A DNA stretch of 64,000 nt from G963665495 sp963665495 (GCA_963665495.1 OY762289.1:3782001-3846000); one strand, 5' to 3'; counted from the first letter of the stretch, positions 1-8,422 are shown. The notes: generated by a model from the sequence alone, not told the origin. Translations and numbers: made by a program.

Positions 1-83
1 TTTCAAAGAAAAAGACCATTAACCGACCGACAAAGACCGAAAATGCGTGGGCGCTTACAAGACAGGCACTGCATATGTCCGGG

Positions 84-710
84 TCATGCTTCATCTGCTG
101 GTTTCTTCGCGCATGGGGACGGTAAAAAGAAAAATAAAATTTTGAAAAGTCTGGTGCACGGAATCGCTATCAAGAGCGCTTCGCCGAGTGCAATATGGGC
201 TGGCAGCCAATAATCATACCCAGGCATGCTAAACCGCAGCATCAGTCCGGAAAAAAAAGGGAGCGCGCAGAAAAAAAGGAGACTGAAAACAGTAGTACGC
301 CGCGAGCCGCTGTTGTCAGGCAGAGCCACGATGCCGAGAGCTGCAAGCAAGGTCACTGCCAGTCCGGCTGCCCCCAGGATATCGCTGTACAAATGAGGGA
401 GGGCCGGCCAGCTGATCTTCCACGTCATGGACAGCAATACGGCATGCCCCTGATAAAACAACGGCCCTATGATGACCAGCAGAACGAGTACCCAGGTTGG
501 CAGCGACATCGGTACCGGATCCGAGGCACTTTCCCGCTTTTTGCTGACGCATGGGGCCTGCCATACGTCCGCAGCCTGCCTCTTGTCCTTTCCTCGGGCC
601 AGCCGTTTCGGAAATATATTCGTATAGATCATTGCACACCGGACCAGGCATCCCGCAACAAAAAATGCACAGGAAAACCAAAGAAACTGGCCGGTTAGAA
701 ATGAAATCAT
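84..710 (-). CDS. Membrane subunit of multiheme cytochrome complex (HmcE/TmcC/NarI-like)
   Basis: A 208-residue integral membrane protein with about five hydrophobic segments (roughly residues 5-28, 70-92, 105-129, 138-160, 166-196). His residues near the membrane segments could bind heme b. It follows the multiheme cytochrome gene by 45 nt with a good Shine-Dalgarno (AGGAG) before ATG, so the two are probably one operon. In Desulfovibrio, large periplasmic cytochromes of the Hmc, Nhc, Ohc and Tmc type are anchored by such b-type membrane subunits that pass electrons across the membrane; that role is inferred. The iron-sulfur subunit usual in those operons is not seen here and may lie left of the window. 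The exact family is unsure. Confidence 0.6.
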   Translation of the reverse strand: MISFLTGQFLWFSCAFFVAGCLVRCAMIYTNIFPKRLARGKDKRQAADVWQAPCVSKKRESASDPVPMSLPTWVLVLLVIIGPLFYQGHAVLLSMTWKISWPALPHLYSDILGAAGLAVTLLAALGIVALPDNSGSRRTTVFSLLFFCALPFFSGLMLRFSMPGYDYWLPAHIALGEALLIAIPCTRLFKILFFFLPSPCAKKPADEA

Positions 711-755
711 GTTACTCTCCTTCTGTTCGTCGCTGCTGCAGCCAAAACCAGAAAT

Positions 756-2453
756 CTATTGCTTGGCCTTGTGACATCCCTGGCAATCTTCCGGATCTGG
801 AGCCACCGTTTTCTTTCCATCCGCCTTGCCGTCAAGCCCCATGCGTTGATGGCAGCCGATGCAGGCCTCATGGTAAGCATCTTTAAGTTCCGGCAACTTC
901 TCCAGCGTACGGGACAGACTATTGCCATGGCAATTCGAGCAGGCCGAGGGTATTTTCGAAGCAGGCTGGTGATGATGGCAGCCCTGGCAAAATGTACCCT
1001 GTGAGCTGTGAAAGTAGGCAGCCAGCTTGCTGGCGCCTGCCTTGCCGACAAGATACTTGACGATCCGGCGATGCGGCATCGCCGCAGGAGCCCATTCCTT
1101 GGAAAGTTTCCCCATGTCGACCTTCTCAGGAATAGCGGCATCAGGATAGGTCGTCGTAATCCGTGGACGGTTTGCCATGGCTTTGGCGCCTTCCTGCCCG
1201 AAATTCCTGTCCAAAAAGGTCTTGGAAAAATTATCTTTGCGCGGATCTTCCAGGTCGATAATGTGACAGGCCTTGCACTGGCTCTGGCGCAATACGCCCC
1301 GGCGTTCGGGAGAATGACACCCGGCGCACTGTTTTTCCGCTTGTTGCTGGGCGTGGCAGCCGACACAACCGCGCGTATTGTTCGGGCTGTGCATCACCTC
1401 CCGCAGGGTGAAATAACCACCTTCGGCCCCGCCGCTCAACGTATGACATCGCTTGGCGCAGGGTTCCATGGAAGCATGATGGCAGCCCCGGCAGCTTTTC
1501 TCATTGTTCTCATGGGAGAGATGCGGAAACGCCACGAGAGGCATGAAGTCGACTTTGTGATTCCACTGCGGCGAAGGGACATTATCGGCCAGGTGGACCG
1601 TGCAGTATTCCTCCTGCCCTCGCTCCAGTTGGGGAAAGTCATGTGAGGATTGATATGCCTTGTCATGGGCCTGGATTTCCTGTTGTTCCTTGCTGCCATG
1701 GCAACCGGAGCAGGTAATGGGACCATGGGTCGCTTTTTGGCTGATACGCTGCCTGTGACAGGAAATGCAGATCAGATGGGAAGCATCCGACAAGGATATG
1801 ACTTTGTCGCCGTGCTGCACGGTTTCCGTTTGCTTGTGGCAATACCTGCAGCTGCCTTCCTGCCCTTTTTTATAGACAGCCTGACCGAGCTTCGCATCAT
1901 ACGAATGATGGCAGAGCTTGCAGGAAAAAATGGGACTTGCCTTATCAATATTAAAAATATGCCGCATGTGCAGCGACTTACCCATTTCGAAAGGTTCGAA
2001 ATCAGAGCTGTTTTTATATTTGGTGCCATGACATTTGCCACAGAAAACTGTCGTGGGGCCACTGGATTTACCGGCTTTTTCCCGGTTTTTGTGGCAGCCT
2101 ATGCAATTCGTATGATAAAATTTTTCCTGATCCATCCCTACTGAAACAGGATCCACATACATCTGGCGCATGAACTTGAGAGAGAGCCAGTTATGTTTAC
2201 CCATTTTTGGATGGCAGGAACTGCAGGAGTCGTTGGCATTTCCCCACTGATCCGTATGCAGATCATGCAAAAAAGAAACAGCCCGATCCTTTTTCTTCCC
2301 GTCAGGCTGAAGTAGAATGATATCTGCTCTGCCGTGCGGGTCAATGCCGGCGTCGGCGAACCCATGGAATAGCAATGTCATGCACACGGCTGACAACGCG
2401 GCCAGAAAAAAAATAAGCTTTTTATCTGTTTGATCAAAACAAATAAATGTCAT
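756..2453 (-). CDS. High-molecular-weight multiheme cytochrome c (HmcA/NhcA class)
   Basis: A 565-residue exported protein with an N-terminal hydrophobic signal segment (about residues 12-34). I count fifteen CXXCH heme-binding motifs and one CX3CH motif (CAKRCH), giving sixteen potential c-type hemes, the number known for HmcA of Desulfovibrio; length is also close to HmcA. His residues preceding the motifs are plentiful, as expected for class III bis-His hemes. The product should be a periplasmic electron carrier linking hydrogenase-derived electrons to the membrane. The downstream gene encodes a membrane partner. The Shine-Dalgarno is weak, so the start is the first ATG that retains a complete signal peptide. 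Confidence 0.88.
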   Translation of the reverse strand: MTFICFDQTDKKLIFFLAALSAVCMTLLFHGFADAGIDPHGRADIILLQPDGKKKDRAVSFLHDLHTDQWGNANDSCSSCHPKMGKHNWLSLKFMRQMYVDPVSVGMDQEKFYHTNCIGCHKNREKAGKSSGPTTVFCGKCHGTKYKNSSDFEPFEMGKSLHMRHIFNIDKASPIFSCKLCHHSYDAKLGQAVYKKGQEGSCRYCHKQTETVQHGDKVISLSDASHLICISCHRQRISQKATHGPITCSGCHGSKEQQEIQAHDKAYQSSHDFPQLERGQEEYCTVHLADNVPSPQWNHKVDFMPLVAFPHLSHENNEKSCRGCHHASMEPCAKRCHTLSGGAEGGYFTLREVMHSPNNTRGCVGCHAQQQAEKQCAGCHSPERRGVLRQSQCKACHIIDLEDPRKDNFSKTFLDRNFGQEGAKAMANRPRITTTYPDAAIPEKVDMGKLSKEWAPAAMPHRRIVKYLVGKAGASKLAAYFHSSQGTFCQGCHHHQPASKIPSACSNCHGNSLSRTLEKLPELKDAYHEACIGCHQRMGLDGKADGKKTVAPDPEDCQGCHKAKQ

Positions 2454-2574
2454 TGTCTTACATAAGGTAGGTTGTTGAACTTGAAATGTATTTCATCAGA
2501 ATTCGGTAGAAAGGAACTAATTAACCTCCAGAGACCTGTCAAGTAGTTCCCTGCCCGGCATAGGCCGGAGAGCA

Positions 2575-2600
2575 TAAAAAAGGGGCTGTAAGCCCCTTTA
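2575..2600 (-). terminator. Rho-independent terminator of zraP-like gene
   Basis: Inverted repeat AGGGGCT-GTA-AGCCCCT followed, on the minus strand, by a run of six T. It lies just after the stop of the ZraP-like gene. Confidence 0.8.
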
Positions 2601-2620
2601 TACCTGTATGGAAATACCGA

Positions 2621-3346
2621 CTACTGCGCTTGGCAGCCTTGTCCTGGCCCCATACCCTGAGGACCGAAACCAGGGCATTTGCCCTGAGGACCGAAACCGG
2701 GACCTTTACCCTGCGGACCGAATCCCTGACCCATGCCCTGAGGGCCGCAACCGGGGCCCATGCCCTGAGGACCAAAGCCGGGGCCTTTGCCTTGCGGACC
2801 AAACCCGGGCCCCATGCCCTGAGGGCAGCAACCGGGGCCCATACTCTGAGGACCGAAGCCGGGACCTTTACCCTGCGGGCCGAATCCGGGGCCTTTGCCT
2901 TGCGGGCCGAAGCCCGGCCCCATGCCCTGAGGGCCGAAACCGGGACCTTTACCCTGCGGGCCAAAGCCGGGGCCTTTGCCCTTCGGGCCGAAGCCCGGGC
3001 CAACATCCGCCACAAATGGCGGCAAACCGCTTTCCAGGGCTTTTGCCTCAAGGGCTTCACGCAGTCCGAAAATTTCTTCCGCCAAAGCACGGGCCTTGTC
3101 CGCGTCAGGAGATTCCTGCTTCATAACCGCGCCCATGGCAGCCATGGATCCGGCAAGTTTTTTACGCTGTTCCAGCGTATCCTTTTTAAATTGCACAACA
3201 GCTTTGGGATCAAACTTTTTCGGACCATTTGCCTGCTCACTGCAAGCTTGATTTTCCGGAGTTTTTTCCGGTTCATCTGCAAATGCAAATCCTGTAGACA
3301 ATGCCAAAGCCACGATCAACGCCACGGCTAGATAGGACTTCTTCAT
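2621..3346 (-). CDS. zraP: ZraP-like periplasmic protein with 9-residue Gly-Pro repeats
   Basis: A 241-residue protein with a signal peptide (about residues 1-23). Residues 45-110 are helical and charged, with the FKKDTLEQRKKLAG-type sequence seen in the zinc-resistance-associated protein/Spy family of periplasmic chaperones. From residue 116 to the end there are 14 tandem nine-residue units of consensus GPGFGPQGK/M, with Cys substitutions in a few units and at the C terminus. E. coli ZraP is a zinc-binding periplasmic repressor/chaperone of the ZraSR system; the divergent ZraSR-like pair next door supports the assignment. A GGAGG Shine-Dalgarno precedes ATG, and a sigma-54-type promoter lies about 45 nt upstream. 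The repeat tail has no obvious counterpart in E. coli ZraP. Confidence 0.75.
   Translation of the reverse strand: MKKSYLAVALIVALALSTGFAFADEPEKTPENQACSEQANGPKKFDPKAVVQFKKDTLEQRKKLAGSMAAMGAVMKQESPDADKARALAEEIFGLREALEAKALESGLPPFVADVGPGFGPKGKGPGFGPQGKGPGFGPQGMGPGFGPQGKGPGFGPQGKGPGFGPQSMGPGCCPQGMGPGFGPQGKGPGFGPQGMGPGCGPQGMGQGFGPQGKGPGFGPQGKCPGFGPQGMGPGQGCQAQ
2624..3001 (-). repeat. Fourteen tandem 27-bp coding repeats
   Basis: In-frame 27-bp repeats encode the nine-residue units of the ZraP-like protein. Units vary mainly at the last position (Lys or Met) and at scattered Cys substitutions (GPGCCPQGM, GPGCGPQGM, CPGFGPQGM). This is a slippage- and recombination-prone tract. Confidence 0.9.
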
Positions 3347-3389
3347 TTTTATACAACCTCCATCAGTTGTTTTGGTTCGGCTTTACCAG

Positions 3390-3405
3390 AGCAAGCAACG
3401 GGCCA
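3390..3405 (-). promoter_or_regulatory. Sigma-54 (-24/-12) promoter for zraP
   Basis: On the minus strand the sequence TGGCCCGTTGCTTGCT matches the consensus TGGCACGrNNNTTGCW at 14 of 16 positions, with GG and GC 12 bp apart as required. Predicted transcription start is near 3379, giving a leader of about 30 nt. Confidence 0.75.
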
Positions 3406-3467
3406 CGCCCGCAACAGCTTGTTTTTAATACTAAAAGTAATCATTATGTCCCGACTGCCGGCATCAC

Positions 3468-3486
3468 ATGTATAGTAATTATACAT
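3468..3486. promoter_or_regulatory. Candidate ZraR enhancer site (perfect palindrome)
   Basis: ATGTATA-GTAAT-TATACAT is a perfect 7-bp inverted repeat with a 5-bp spacer. It is centred about 98 bp upstream of the predicted zraP start, a typical place for an NtrC-family activator site. Confidence 0.55.
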
Positions 3487-3607
3487 TCTTACTTTTCCCG
3501 GCGTCTGGCGGCCCACCGTTGCACCGGCTGCAGCCCTGTCGCACCGAGGGCTGCAGCCTCACTTCCAACGATGTCCGCGGGCTCACCGCCTGTCGTAGGA
3601 GTCGAGG

Positions 3608-3656
3608 TGTATAATTTCTATGCAATACGGCCCTTTGAGTGTATAGATGGTGTCCA
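3608..3656. promoter_or_regulatory. Two further TGTATA-type candidate activator sites
   Basis: TGTATA-N5-TATGCA at 3608-3624 and TGTATA-N5-TGTCCA at 3640-3656 repeat the half-site of the palindrome at 3468. Their starts are 32 bp apart, about three helical turns, and they lie about 160 and 130 bp upstream of the predicted zraSR transcription start. Confidence 0.45.
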
Positions 3657-3750
3657 TTCAGAAATGGTTACAGTGACTTCAGGGGACCGAAAAAGACGAT
3701 AAATTCCATAAAATCGAACTGTTAAGGAAAAAATATTTTTTTAGGCCATT

Positions 3751-3766
3751 TGGCCTGATTTCTGCT
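3751..3766 (+). promoter_or_regulatory. Sigma-54 (-24/-12) promoter for zraSR
   Basis: TGGCCTGATTTCTGCT matches the sigma-54 consensus at 13 of 16 positions with the invariant GG and GC correctly spaced. Transcription would start near 3777, about 60 nt before the kinase ATG. Confidence 0.65.
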
Positions 3767-3839
3767 TTACACAAATTAAGAAAGGTGCCCATCTCATACG
3801 AGAGTCTTCTGCAACCCCTTTCAAGGACACTGCAGGCTG

Positions 3840-5744
3840 ATGCCTAACAAACATCCCAAACTCCCCTTGCTTTATTCCCCCCTGGTCATGGCGGGAGCCA
3901 TTGCAATTCTGGCCGCTGTTGTCGGCTTGCTGGTGGCTTTCAATTTCCGGCAGGAACAGTACAACCTTACCCGGTTGATGCTTAACGAAGGGGATGCTTT
4001 GCTGAGTGCGTTTGAAGCTGCTTCCAGAGCTGGTATCCGGGGTGGTTTAGGCAACCAGGCCCGTATCAGCATGCTGCTGGAGGAAACGACCAAGCATTCG
4101 GACATTCAATTTCTTGTGATAACCGACGCACAGGGCAAGGTACTGCTTTCAAACGCGCCCCAACGTATAGGAAAACAAATTTTTTCCGATGCTTCGCTCC
4201 AAGACCTCGCACCGCAACTCGGGGCCAGATGGAAATTTTTCAAGGACAGCGAACTGGGGGATGTGTTTCTGGTCTATCGCCAGTTCAAGCCCCAAAACAG
4301 TTCGCGACGGCGCCCACCGCCCCCCCGAAATGATGACATTTTTTCGCTCAGTCAGCCTGATCTGCCGCCCGGACAAACCCGTACGCCACCGCCCGAATCC
4401 GCTAAGGGATACTTGCAACGCTCTCCCGCGCCTTTCTTTTTTGTAGAACCGCCTAAACCCGGAATGGGGTGGATTCCTCTGGCGGGAAAAAAATTGTTTA
4501 TTTTTCTGGGCATGAACACCGCCCCGTTCGAAGCCGCCCGCAAAACGGACATCCGCAACACGCTGCTTATTTCCGCCATCGTGCTGTTGCTCGGTTTTGC
4601 AGCCATGCTGGCCCTGTTCTGGGCGCAAAGCTACAGGGCGTCGAGGCGCCAGCTCCTGGATGCGCGCGCCTTTTCCGACGAGGTTGTGGAGCATATCCCT
4701 GTTGGCATTGTGGTTACCGGGCACGACGAACGTGTGATTCTGGTGAATGATCCGGCCGAAGCCCTGTTAGGGATTTCGCGGCAGCTGATCACAGGCAAGC
4801 CGGCTGCGGACGTGCTACCGGACACGTTGCTGGAACTGACCGCGCACGGCCAGCCGGGACGGCCCGTGCTGGAGCGCGAATGCTTGTGCGCCCTCGAAGC
4901 AGACAGAGCTGTTCCGCTATCCATCAGTGCTGCAGTGGTGGAAACAGAAGAGGGACATTATGTGGGAAAAGTCTACATGCTGCGGGACCTGCGTGAAATC
5001 AAACGGTTGCAGGAGGAAGTCAGGCACAGGGAGAAACTCGCCGCCATCGGCACCATGGCCGCAGGTGTTGCGCATGAAATCCGGAATCCTCTCAGCTCCA
5101 TACGCGGATTTGCCGCGTACTTCGGCGGGAAATTCGCCGTGGAAAGCGAAGAGTATCGCAATGCTCAGGTGCTGATTCAGGAAGCGGACAGACTCAACAG
5201 ATCCATAACGGAACTGCTCGAACTTGCCCGGCCCACGGAACTGCGGACTGCGGCCAACGACGTCAATCCCCTGGTGGAACGTACGCTGCGCCTGGTTCGC
5301 CGAGATGCGGAAGTGGCCGGCGTGCGGATTGAGCAAGAACTTTGTCCGGATCTGCCGATTGTCGAACTTGATTCCGACAAGCTCACGCAGGCCCTGCTCA
5401 ACATCTGCATCAACGCCATCCAGGCAATGCAAAACGGCGGAGTGCTGCACATAGAAACTTTGTCAGTGGGCACAGATTCCGACGCGGGTTCGCTCTGCAT
5501 CAGGATAAGCGACAACGGCCCAGGCATTCCTCCGGACGCTGTGGGCAAAATTTTCGAACCTTACTTTACGACAAAAGGAAAAGGCACCGGCCTGGGACTG
5601 GCTGTTGTCCAGAAAATCATCGAAGCACACGGGGGCGAAATACGCGTCAGCAACAACGCAACCACCGGCGCCTGCTTTGAAATCCATTTGCCTTTGCGGG
5701 GTGATCTCCGCTACGAGCACTCACATGATGCGCATGAAACCTGA
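3840..5744 (+). CDS. zraS: ZraS-like sensor histidine kinase
   Basis: A 634-residue inner-membrane kinase. A first membrane helix (about 14-36) and a second (about 238-262) flank a periplasmic sensor region with an unusual Pro-rich, Arg-rich insert at about residues 155-207. A PAS domain (about 275-385) precedes the HisKA dimerisation helix with phosphoacceptor His412 in AHEIRNPL, then a HATPase domain with N box near 520, DNGPGIP near 560 and GTGLGLAV near 583. It overlaps the start of the response regulator by 20 nt. The Shine-Dalgarno before 3840 is modest; a later ATG at 3888 would cut into the first helix. By analogy it senses zinc or envelope stress. Confidence 0.82.
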   Translation: MPNKHPKLPLLYSPLVMAGAIAILAAVVGLLVAFNFRQEQYNLTRLMLNEGDALLSAFEAASRAGIRGGLGNQARISMLLEETTKHSDIQFLVITDAQGKVLLSNAPQRIGKQIFSDASLQDLAPQLGARWKFFKDSELGDVFLVYRQFKPQNSSRRRPPPPRNDDIFSLSQPDLPPGQTRTPPPESAKGYLQRSPAPFFFVEPPKPGMGWIPLAGKKLFIFLGMNTAPFEAARKTDIRNTLLISAIVLLLGFAAMLALFWAQSYRASRRQLLDARAFSDEVVEHIPVGIVVTGHDERVILVNDPAEALLGISRQLITGKPAADVLPDTLLELTAHGQPGRPVLERECLCALEADRAVPLSISAAVVETEEGHYVGKVYMLRDLREIKRLQEEVRHREKLAAIGTMAAGVAHEIRNPLSSIRGFAAYFGGKFAVESEEYRNAQVLIQEADRLNRSITELLELARPTELRTAANDVNPLVERTLRLVRRDAEVAGVRIEQELCPDLPIVELDSDKLTQALLNICINAIQAMQNGGVLHIETLSVGTDSDAGSLCIRISDNGPGIPPDAVGKIFEPYFTTKGKGTGLGLAVVQKIIEAHGGEIRVSNNATTGACFEIHLPLRGDLRYEHSHDAHET

Positions 5745-7098
5745 TATTTTAATTGTCGACGACGACCCCGGACACAGGGCCATGCTCAAAGCCCTGCTCA
5801 AGGACTGGGGCTACAGGGTCCAAGAGGCGGATGACGGTACGAGCGCCGTGGATGCAGTGCATACGCAGCCCTTCGATCTGATTTTGATGGATGTCAGAAT
5901 GTCTTCCATGAGCGGCATAGAAGCGCTCGAAGAGATCAAAAACTATAATCCGGCAATCCCCATCCTGATCATGACCGCTTATTCATCAGTGCCCACGGCG
6001 GTGAAAGCGCTGAAATCCGGCGCGTACGACTATCTCACCAAGCCTTTGGACACGGATGAGCTGCAGTTGACTCTGCAGCGTGCTCTGGACCATACGCGCC
6101 TGCAGAGCGAAGTCGCGCGCCTCAAAAGCCAGCTGCCCCGGACCGAAGCCCTGGACCGTTTGCTCGGTACCGGCGCCGCCATGCGGCGGCTCAAGGAAAT
6201 GATCGCCACAGTCGCCCCATCCGACGCAACAGTGCTGATCACGGGAGAATCCGGTACGGGCAAGGAACTTATCGCTCGGGCCGTCCATGAACTCAGCTCA
6301 CGTCAGAACGGCCCGCTGGTGACGGTGAATTGCGCGGCTTTGTCCGAGTCTTTGCTGGAATCCGAGTTGTTCGGCCATGAAAAAGGGGCCTTTACAGGCG
6401 CCGACAAGCTTCGCGAAGGGCGCTTTAAAGCCGCGGATTCGGGCTCCATCTTTCTTGATGAAATCGGGGAAATTTCTGCCTCGGTCCAGGCAAAACTTTT
6501 ACGCGTGCTCCAGGAACGGGAAATCCAGCGCGTGGGGGGAGAACACCCCATCAAGGTGGACGTACGCATTCTGGCCGCCACCAACAAGGATCTGCGCGAA
6601 GAGGCTGCCGCCGGACGTTTTCGGGAAGATCTCTACTACAGGCTCAATGTGGTGCTTCTGGAATCACCTCCCCTGCGCCAGCGGACCGAGGATATTTCAC
6701 TTCTGGCCCAGGAGTTCCTTACCCGTTTTACCCAAAAGAATAATAAATCATTGAAGGGATTTACCCCCCAAGCCATGGACATCCTGCTCAAGGCTCCCTG
6801 GCCGGGCAACGTACGCGAGCTGGAAAACGCCGTGGAACGCGCCGTTATCATGGCTCCCGGTGATTATATCAGTGAAAAAGAGCTGCCGCAGTACCTGCAA
6901 GCTCCGGATACCGGATTTATTACAGTCGATCCGGGTCCTGAATTTTTCGAAGGAAACTCACTGGAAGAACTAGAGCGAAAAGCCATTCTCAGTACGCTGG
7001 AGCAGGTCCACGGCAACAAAAGCGAAGCAGCCCGGCGACTTGGCATCACTCGAGCAACTCTGCATAAAAAACTGAAAAAATACGGCATGGATAACTAA
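5725..7098 (+). CDS. zraR: ZraR-like sigma-54-dependent response regulator
   Basis: A 457-residue NtrC-family activator. The receiver domain occupies residues 1-125 with phosphoacceptor Asp56 in ILMDVRM. The AAA+ domain carries Walker A GESGTGKE (about 174-181) and the sigma-54 contact loop GAFTGA (221-226), and the C terminus (about 415-455) is a Fis-type helix-turn-helix ending in TRATLHKKLKKYG. ATG codons at 5725, 5728 and 5734 are all possible starts within the 3' end of the kinase gene. Together with the -24/-12 promoters and palindromes at 3390-3766 this is most simply an autoregulated zraPSR regulon. Confidence 0.88.
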   Translation: MMRMKPDILIVDDDPGHRAMLKALLKDWGYRVQEADDGTSAVDAVHTQPFDLILMDVRMSSMSGIEALEEIKNYNPAIPILIMTAYSSVPTAVKALKSGAYDYLTKPLDTDELQLTLQRALDHTRLQSEVARLKSQLPRTEALDRLLGTGAAMRRLKEMIATVAPSDATVLITGESGTGKELIARAVHELSSRQNGPLVTVNCAALSESLLESELFGHEKGAFTGADKLREGRFKAADSGSIFLDEIGEISASVQAKLLRVLQEREIQRVGGEHPIKVDVRILAATNKDLREEAAAGRFREDLYYRLNVVLLESPPLRQRTEDISLLAQEFLTRFTQKNNKSLKGFTPQAMDILLKAPWPGNVRELENAVERAVIMAPGDYISEKELPQYLQAPDTGFITVDPGPEFFEGNSLEELERKAILSTLEQVHGNKSEAARRLGITRATLHKKLKKYGMDN

Positions 7099-7102
7099 AA
7101 AA

Positions 7103-7131
7103 CCGGCATTTCCGTAATACGGAAATGCCGG
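7103..7131 (-). terminator. Terminator between zraR and ferredoxin gene
   Basis: Perfect 13-bp inverted repeat with an AAT loop (CCGGCATTTCCGT and its complement). On the minus strand it is followed by six T, so it ends ferredoxin transcripts; it may also serve the convergent zraR. Confidence 0.8.
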
Positions 7132-7190
7132 CCATGCCTTGCTGTCTTAAAAACAGACAACAATAATAGTCTGATTGTTCCGATTGACTA

Positions 7191-7373
7191 CTAATCCTTG
7201 CTGATGCACTCCGCCGGGCAGGCGTCGATGGCTTCTTCAACGCAATCAGCGCCGCAGTCAGGATCTTTCACGGTGGCCTTATCGCCGTCAGCGTTCATCT
7301 CAAAAGCGTCAGGGCAGATCTCAACACAAGATTCGCAACCCATGCAGGCATCATCATCAATAACAATAGCCAT
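7191..7373 (-). CDS. Small [4Fe-4S] ferredoxin
   Basis: A 60-residue acidic cytoplasmic electron carrier. Cys10, Cys13, Cys16 (CMGCESC) and Cys52 (CPAE) match the ligands of the single [4Fe-4S] cluster of Desulfovibrio ferredoxins. Cys20 and Cys44 occupy the places of the disulfide pair known in the D. gigas protein. Cys40 and Cys56 are extra. It is monocistronic with its own terminator, opposite to hydAB. Partners such as pyruvate:ferredoxin oxidoreductase are outside the window. Confidence 0.9.
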   Translation of the reverse strand: MAIVIDDDACMGCESCVEICPDAFEMNADGDKATVKDPDCGADCVEEAIDACPAECISKD

Positions 7374-7821
7374 GTCTTCACTCCATGCTAAGAGTTGAAT
7401 AATGTTACTCCACTAACCATCTGGACCTTTCCGTGAAGTATACAGATTCACACCTCATTGTACAAGCCAAACCGTTGCTGAGTTATTTCTCCACCCTAAA
7501 AATAGGTTTTTTGATATTTCTGTCTGTTTTCAAAACCAAAAAACCTTTCAGACGGATTTGAGCTTCCTTTTGCCGCACGACTAATTTTACACAAAAATTA
7601 CAAAATTTAAGACACTTTTTTGGTGACGCAGTCTGTTCCTTAAAAAACGGCACGGAAAATACCGTTGAAACTCTGGACGAAACAGGGCTTTTCCCATTAT
7701 GTAACACAAAATAGAATTTCGTAAGCGTGACATGCCTTTTTTCAGGTAATTAGCAAATATTTCAGCGCAATCTTTTTCACCGAATCCTTCGAAAACTGAT
7801 TCGACTTTCCGGAGCAACTGC
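7374..7821. other. Intergenic region between ferredoxin and hydrogenase-protease-like gene
   Basis: AT-rich divergent spacer with no convincing ORF. It must hold promoters for both flanking genes, but I see no strong consensus elements. Confidence 0.4.
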
Positions 7822-8352
7822 ATGAACGGACGGGCAACCGTAATCGGGCTTGGAGATTTTTTTGCCGGGGACTATGGCGCGGGCGGATATGTGCTCGAAG
7901 CCCTGCAACAGGAACCGGCGCACCCGAAAGTGACATACGCGTTTCTTGGCCTGGAAGCATGGAAAACCGGACTTTGCGCGCTGGGAAGCGACCGGATTTA
8001 TATCGTGCACGGGGTTTCTTCCGGACATTTCCCCGGTTCGATCCGTTTTCTCGATCTCATTGGCTATCAGCAGTTCTGCGAGCTTCCTTTCGTTTCCACA
8101 CTGTTCGGCAGTGCCGTGCTGGATTCACTGGCAAAGATCGCTTTTTTCGGCACGGGATCCGACAGTCTGCATTTTATCCTCCCCGAAATCCAGAACCACT
8201 CCGGACTCAGCCTCAGCAAACCCGCGCGCCAGAGCGTACGCAAAGTCGTACAGCACATCAGCCGGTCACTTATCCGCGCCGGCTGGCAGACTCAAGTTCC
8301 AACCAATGTCTCCCGACTCTACCGCCTTGATCTGCTTTCGCTTGCCGTCTAA
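7822..8352 (+). CDS. Degenerate hydrogenase maturation protease (M52/HupD-like) homologue
   Basis: A 176-residue protein whose start VIGLGDFFAGDYGAGG resembles the GNxLxxDxxxG opening of [NiFe]-hydrogenase maturation proteases. Later segments also fit the fold: YIVHGVSSGHFPGSIRFLDL for the second conserved strand and IQNHSGLSLSKPARQSV for the final helix. Of the nickel-binding residues, the first acidic one (Glu16 of HybD) is Tyr and the Asp of the conserved DA pair is His, so peptidase activity is doubtful. CGGAG precedes ATG. It lies just upstream of, and in line with, the [FeFe] hydrogenase genes. An adaptor or regulatory role is possible; the family call is by eye. Confidence 0.55.
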   Translation: MNGRATVIGLGDFFAGDYGAGGYVLEALQQEPAHPKVTYAFLGLEAWKTGLCALGSDRIYIVHGVSSGHFPGSIRFLDLIGYQQFCELPFVSTLFGSAVLDSLAKIAFFGTGSDSLHFILPEIQNHSGLSLSKPARQSVRKVVQHISRSLIRAGWQTQVPTNVSRLYRLDLLSLAV

Positions 8353-8390
8353 CAATAAAATCCCTCCATTAATTTAGTAGATTCAGCACT

Positions 8391-8408
8391 AAGTTAAACT
8401 ATTCACAA
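8391..8408. promoter_or_regulatory. Weak Rex-like half-palindrome upstream of hydAB
   Basis: The sequence ends in an intact TTCACAA half-site and matches an 18-bp Rex operator consensus (TTGTGAAATATTTCACAA) at about 12 positions. It sits just upstream of the putative -35 of hydAB and is weaker than the site at 10487. Confidence 0.3.
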
Positions 8409-8422
8409 AGCTGAACTATTTA

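Noticed and set aside
2624..3001. Regular 27-bp repeats that could be taken for a CRISPR array
   Set aside because: Repeats are contiguous with no spacers, stay in one reading frame and encode GPGFGPQGK units of a protein with signal peptide and terminator.
2630..3331. Long open frames on the plus strand opposite zraP
   Set aside because: They result from the low-complexity repeat read antisense; the minus-strand gene has signal peptide, Shine-Dalgarno and promoter.
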